This document shows, in pieces, positions 61,143 to 64,000 of a DNA stretch of 64,000 bases; the first letter of the stretch is position 1; the number at the start of each line of letters is the position of its first letter. Under the pieces are notes generated by a model. The model made no database searches. It was given only the letters and a program-made list of their open reading frames with translations, and was not told the origin of the DNA. The stretch spans positions 1,247,583 through 1,311,582 of the forward strand of contig JYIP02000002.1 of NCBI GenBank assembly GCA_001051155.2, written 5' to 3'. A program made the position numbers and the translations under genes. Origin of the DNA: Chrysoporthe austroafricana. Its lineage: Eukaryota > Ascomycota > Sordariomycetes > Diaporthales > Cryphonectriaceae.

Positions 61143-62916
61143 CGGTGGCTGCGGGTGGCGTGGCTGCTGTCAATTCTCAGGGGCGCTCGACACCGGCGGC
61201 GCGGCCACGGACGAGACGGGAGCTTGACGGGCGAGGGCTGGGCTGGCTGGGCGACGAGCCAGCGGCGGTGGTGAGAAAGGGTGGAGGGGAGGGGGGGAGG
61301 GACGACGGTGAAGGAGGGAGAGACGGCGTGAGGTTGTTGGGCATTGCGACACAATGCGCCGGTATGACTAAGGATCGAGATGGGATTGGGACTGGGAAAG
61401 ACGGAGGGGGGAGGGACGATGCATGCGGGCGTACGTGGATGGGGATGGGGATGGCTCTTGCTTCTCGGGTGCAGTTGGGCTGCATTGGCGGCTGCATTTG
61501 GCAGCTGCAGTCCTGCCTCGTCGCCTCCTCCTGCCTGCTGCTTGCTTGCTGTACGTGCGGGACGCACTTACCTACACAGATAGAGAGATAGATAGCACAC
61601 AGATAGATAGCACACTGGGCCTGCACCTTCCGTCTGTCTGCCTCTCGAGCGGGAGGGGGAGGGGCAAGGGGGGGAAAGAAAATAAAAAATAAAAAAAAGG
61701 CGCAGGACTAGCACATGCACGTTGGCGCGACGCCCCCAATTAACTTTTTCCTTAAAAAGAATAAAAAAAAAATTTAGAAGCTGGGAACGGGCCTCATCAG
61801 GTCCCCAAGCTCCCCCCGTCACAGAGACGACAACTGCCAACCTGTCTCATGGGCCCAACCTAGCCTGACCTGTCACTTGCAGCGACTCGCTGGCTGGAGA
61901 ATCGACGGCGCGCGGTGCGCAGGGAGACAGCAGGGCGCTGGCTGTCTGTCTGTCGACTACTTCCTTAGCAGGCGGGCCCCATCGCGAGACTTCGACAAGC
62001 CTGCCTGGCCTTGCCGGGACCGACGATTGAGTTGCAAGATCGGAGGTACGCGGCAAGCTGCCGTCGCTAGCCATGCTAGCCATGCCTAGCTCCATCCCAG
62101 CACCTGCACCTGCTGCAACAACGCCTGCTGCACCTACCCAGTACTCCCTCCTGCTCCTTCCCGGTCGCGGCACGGTGGGTAGGTGGGTAGGTGGGTAGGT
62201 GGGTAGGTACTCTTGTAGTACGTAGCGTGGCACGCGTGGGCAGGTAGGTGCTGCTGGGGACATGTACCACCGTACCAGCAGGACCCCGGCGCGAGCCACG
62301 AGAGCTTGCATCGAGCCGCTGCACTCGCGGGGCCTGACCCAAGCCTGGCCCCAACCCTGCCGGGGATGCAGCTCGAGCTACCCTACGTACATACATCGAC
62401 ATGCTAGCACACTAGGTATAGACAGTGCTTGCAGTTGCTGTGCAGGAATTCATTACATCGTACAGCGCAGACGGCTACCGACGGAGTCCCGTCTCCACTC
62501 CAGCTCCAGACAGCTCCAGAGCTCACCACAGCACAGCACAGCACGGCCGGCCGGAGCCGCAGGGGATACGGCATGCGGCCTGGCAGCTGCGCGCAGGCGC
62601 TCTCTCTGCCGCCTCGTGCTCGCCTGGACGAGCCCAAGTAAGTGCACAAGCATGGCGGCCTGACGGTCTTCTTGTTGGGGGGTGGGCTAACCTCGGGCAG
62701 CCGCAGCTGAGGCGCTCATCTCGGGACCATTCGCCCTCTCAGGACGCGTTTCCAGCCCACACAAACGCACCGGGCCAAGGCGGTGGGCGGAGTGTCAGGC
62801 CACAGGTAGAGGACACATGACGAGCAGCAAGTCACAGGCAGGTCTCGGATCTCATAACAGGTTCATAATGCTGCTGGCGAGTATCAAACACCACACCACA
62901 CCACTTCCGTCCCGGC
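61143..62916. other. GC-rich spacer with simple repeats
   Basis: No supported gene is present. It contains purine/pyrimidine runs, a GATA-like tandem (gatagata steps at about 61578-61610), and the G-rich octamer repeat at 62174-62209. The left part is the promoter of the F-box gene and the right part is the 3' flank of BLI-3. Confidence 0.4.
62174..62209 (+). repeat. (GTGGGTAG)n octamer repeat, potential G-quadruplex
   Basis: Four tandem copies of GTGGGTAG give four GGG runs separated by five-base loops. That fits the usual G-quadruplex pattern. It is not a telomeric (TTAGGG) repeat. Confidence 0.85.
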
Positions 62917-63534
62917 CTAGTGCGAGGCCCTCCACTGGCTCACCTCGCTCTCGCTCAGCTCCCTCAGCTTGTTGATCGCCGCGGGCTTCCCCGTGACCGC
63001 GCCCTGCGCCACCTCCGCCGCCCGCGAGAGCACGTTCTTCGCGACGATGGCGTACGTCGCGCTCAGCGCCTTGACGCGGATGATCCCGATCCGCGGGTCG
63101 TCCTCGCCGCCGTCGTGCGTGCCGTCCCCCAGGTCCCCCAGCCACGTCTTCAGGAGCGGGCTGTAGTGCTTCTTGACCAGCGCCCGGTCCGTCTCCACCG
63201 CCGCCGACCCGGCCACCGACGCCCACTCGCCGCTGCCGTTCAGGAACGACACGTTGACGTGGTCGTCGCCCTGCAGCTCGTCCGTCTTGCCCGACTCCGT
63301 GTTCGTGTGGAAGAGCAGGTCGAGCCCGCCCTTCTCCTTGGCCGCCACCGCCATGCACCGCGACACCAGCTTCCCCGAGGCCGCGTCGCGCGTCGTCAGC
63401 ATCCCGAACTTGCAGTTGGTGATGAAGTCGCTGAGGTCCGTGACCTTCTCCTCCAGCGTCGCCTCGCGGTCGGCGTTCGCCGCCTTGTAGGGGTCGGCCG
63501 GCTTGTCGCCTGTGGATGTGTTGGAGAAGGACAT
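62917..63534 (-). CDS. bli-3: BLI-3-like pyridoxamine 5'-phosphate oxidase-fold protein
   Basis: A single exon encodes 205 residues. The protein begins MSFSNTSTGDKPADPYK and has a split-barrel flavin-binding fold signature (DFITNCKFGMLTTRD, SRCMAVA, DLLFHTNTESGKTDEL, VNVSFLNGSGEWASVAG). It matches the fungal blue-light-inducible BLI-3 family, related to general stress proteins of the pyridoxamine-phosphate-oxidase superfamily. In Neurospora bli-3 is induced by blue light. The biochemical role is not established. Length and order of motifs fit the family, with no intron in the coding part. The start is the first ATG. The region upstream (63535-64000) should contain its promoter. Confidence 0.9.
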   Translation of the reverse strand: MSFSNTSTGDKPADPYKAANADREATLEEKVTDLSDFITNCKFGMLTTRDAASGKLVSRCMAVAAKEKGGLDLLFHTNTESGKTDELQGDDHVNVSFLNGSGEWASVAGSAAVETDRALVKKHYSPLLKTWLGDLGDGTHDGGEDDPRIGIIRVKALSATYAIVAKNVLSRAAEVAQGAVTGKPAAINKLRELSESEVSQWRASH

Positions 63535-64000
63535 GGTGGTTCTGGAGCGGCGTGTTAGCTCTAGTCTATTGCCTAGTTTGATATGGTAAGTTGTGGCGAG
63601 GGGTGCTGCTCGCAGGTGGGCAGCCAACCGAAGCCGTGCTGGACGGCTACGTCTCGTCTCGGGACATGCCCAAGACAGCTGCGGCCAGTGGATGGTAGGT
63701 TAAGGGCGGACATACTGGTAAGTTCTTGTAGCGCGGGAAGAAAAGAGTTGTTCGTGGTTTGGTTTCGCTGTTAGCGTTGTGAGCTGTCTTCGAGTGTCGG
63801 TGATGGATGGTGTGATGGGAGCCAACGCATGTGAGTATGTGATGTTCGCGAGCTCGAGAGCTGTCAGCTGTATTTATTCCAGGCCTAATGAACCTTCCGT
63901 CGTCATACTGAAACCGCTGTGGGATTTCATCATCGAGTTGCTCGTCATTCCCATATGTTCACCGTGGTGACGTCAAGGCTGGTGCAACACGCGGGGCGAT
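63535..64000. other. Promoter region of the BLI-3 gene
   Basis: This is the upstream flank of the minus-strand BLI-3 gene. No supported gene lies in it. Its frames are short and without motifs. Confidence 0.4.

Noticed and set aside
60284..61591. 435-codon plus-strand open frame
   Set aside because: It is antisense to the F-box gene and reads as low-complexity Val/Gly/Ala, a shadow frame.

Overview
The window reads as genomic DNA from a filamentous ascomycete, most likely a Sordariomycete. The genes are monocistronic and on both strands. They carry short GT-AG introns (about 50-140 nt), GC-rich codons and pyrimidine-rich leaders. Several products are fungal-specific, such as BLI-3, the muniscin Syp1, a GLEYA-type adhesin and a Fur-type NCS1 permease. 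No rRNA, CRISPR array, intact transposon or prokaryote-style operon was seen. All gene models were built by hand from reading frames, splice sites and family motifs.

Layout. 1-5.7 kb is gene-poor. 5.7-16.3 kb holds an MFS transporter (+), a six-exon GH28 pectinase (+), a tiny B12D-like mitochondrial protein (-), a short-chain dehydrogenase (+) and an aquaporin (-). 16.3-20.1 kb has no supported gene. 20.1-34.8 kb is mostly a housekeeping block: a small disordered Ser/Asn/Gly-rich protein (+), TAM41 (-), MAD1 (+), a decayed tannase/feruloyl-esterase relic (-), SYP1 (-) and a CMGC kinase resembling CDK-activating kinases (+). 34.8-49.3 kb is accessory in character: AT-richer spacers, a 2591-residue mucin-like adhesin (+), a small secreted Gly/Ser-repeat protein (+) and a damaged RBR ubiquitin-ligase gene (+). 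49.3-64 kb has an NCS1 permease (-), a poly(A)/poly(T) tract containing the only N, a SNF2-RING remodeller (+), an F-box protein (-) and BLI-3 (-).

Functionally the window mixes core cell biology with surface and environment functions. The core part covers cardiolipin synthesis, the spindle checkpoint, endocytosis, kinase signalling and chromatin remodelling. The surface part covers pectin degradation, adhesion, a secreted candidate effector, transporters and an aquaporin. The neighbouring genes do not form an obvious pathway or biosynthetic cluster.

I did not find a convincing new multi-gene system. The observations most worth a second look are the adhesin's A-B-C-B-A ordered 114-bp repeat array, the kinase whose catalytic-loop Asn is replaced by Ala, the RBR ligase with a RING1 frameshift and no IBR, the multiply frameshifted tannase relic, and an in-frame 60-nt intron in SYP1 that could be retained.
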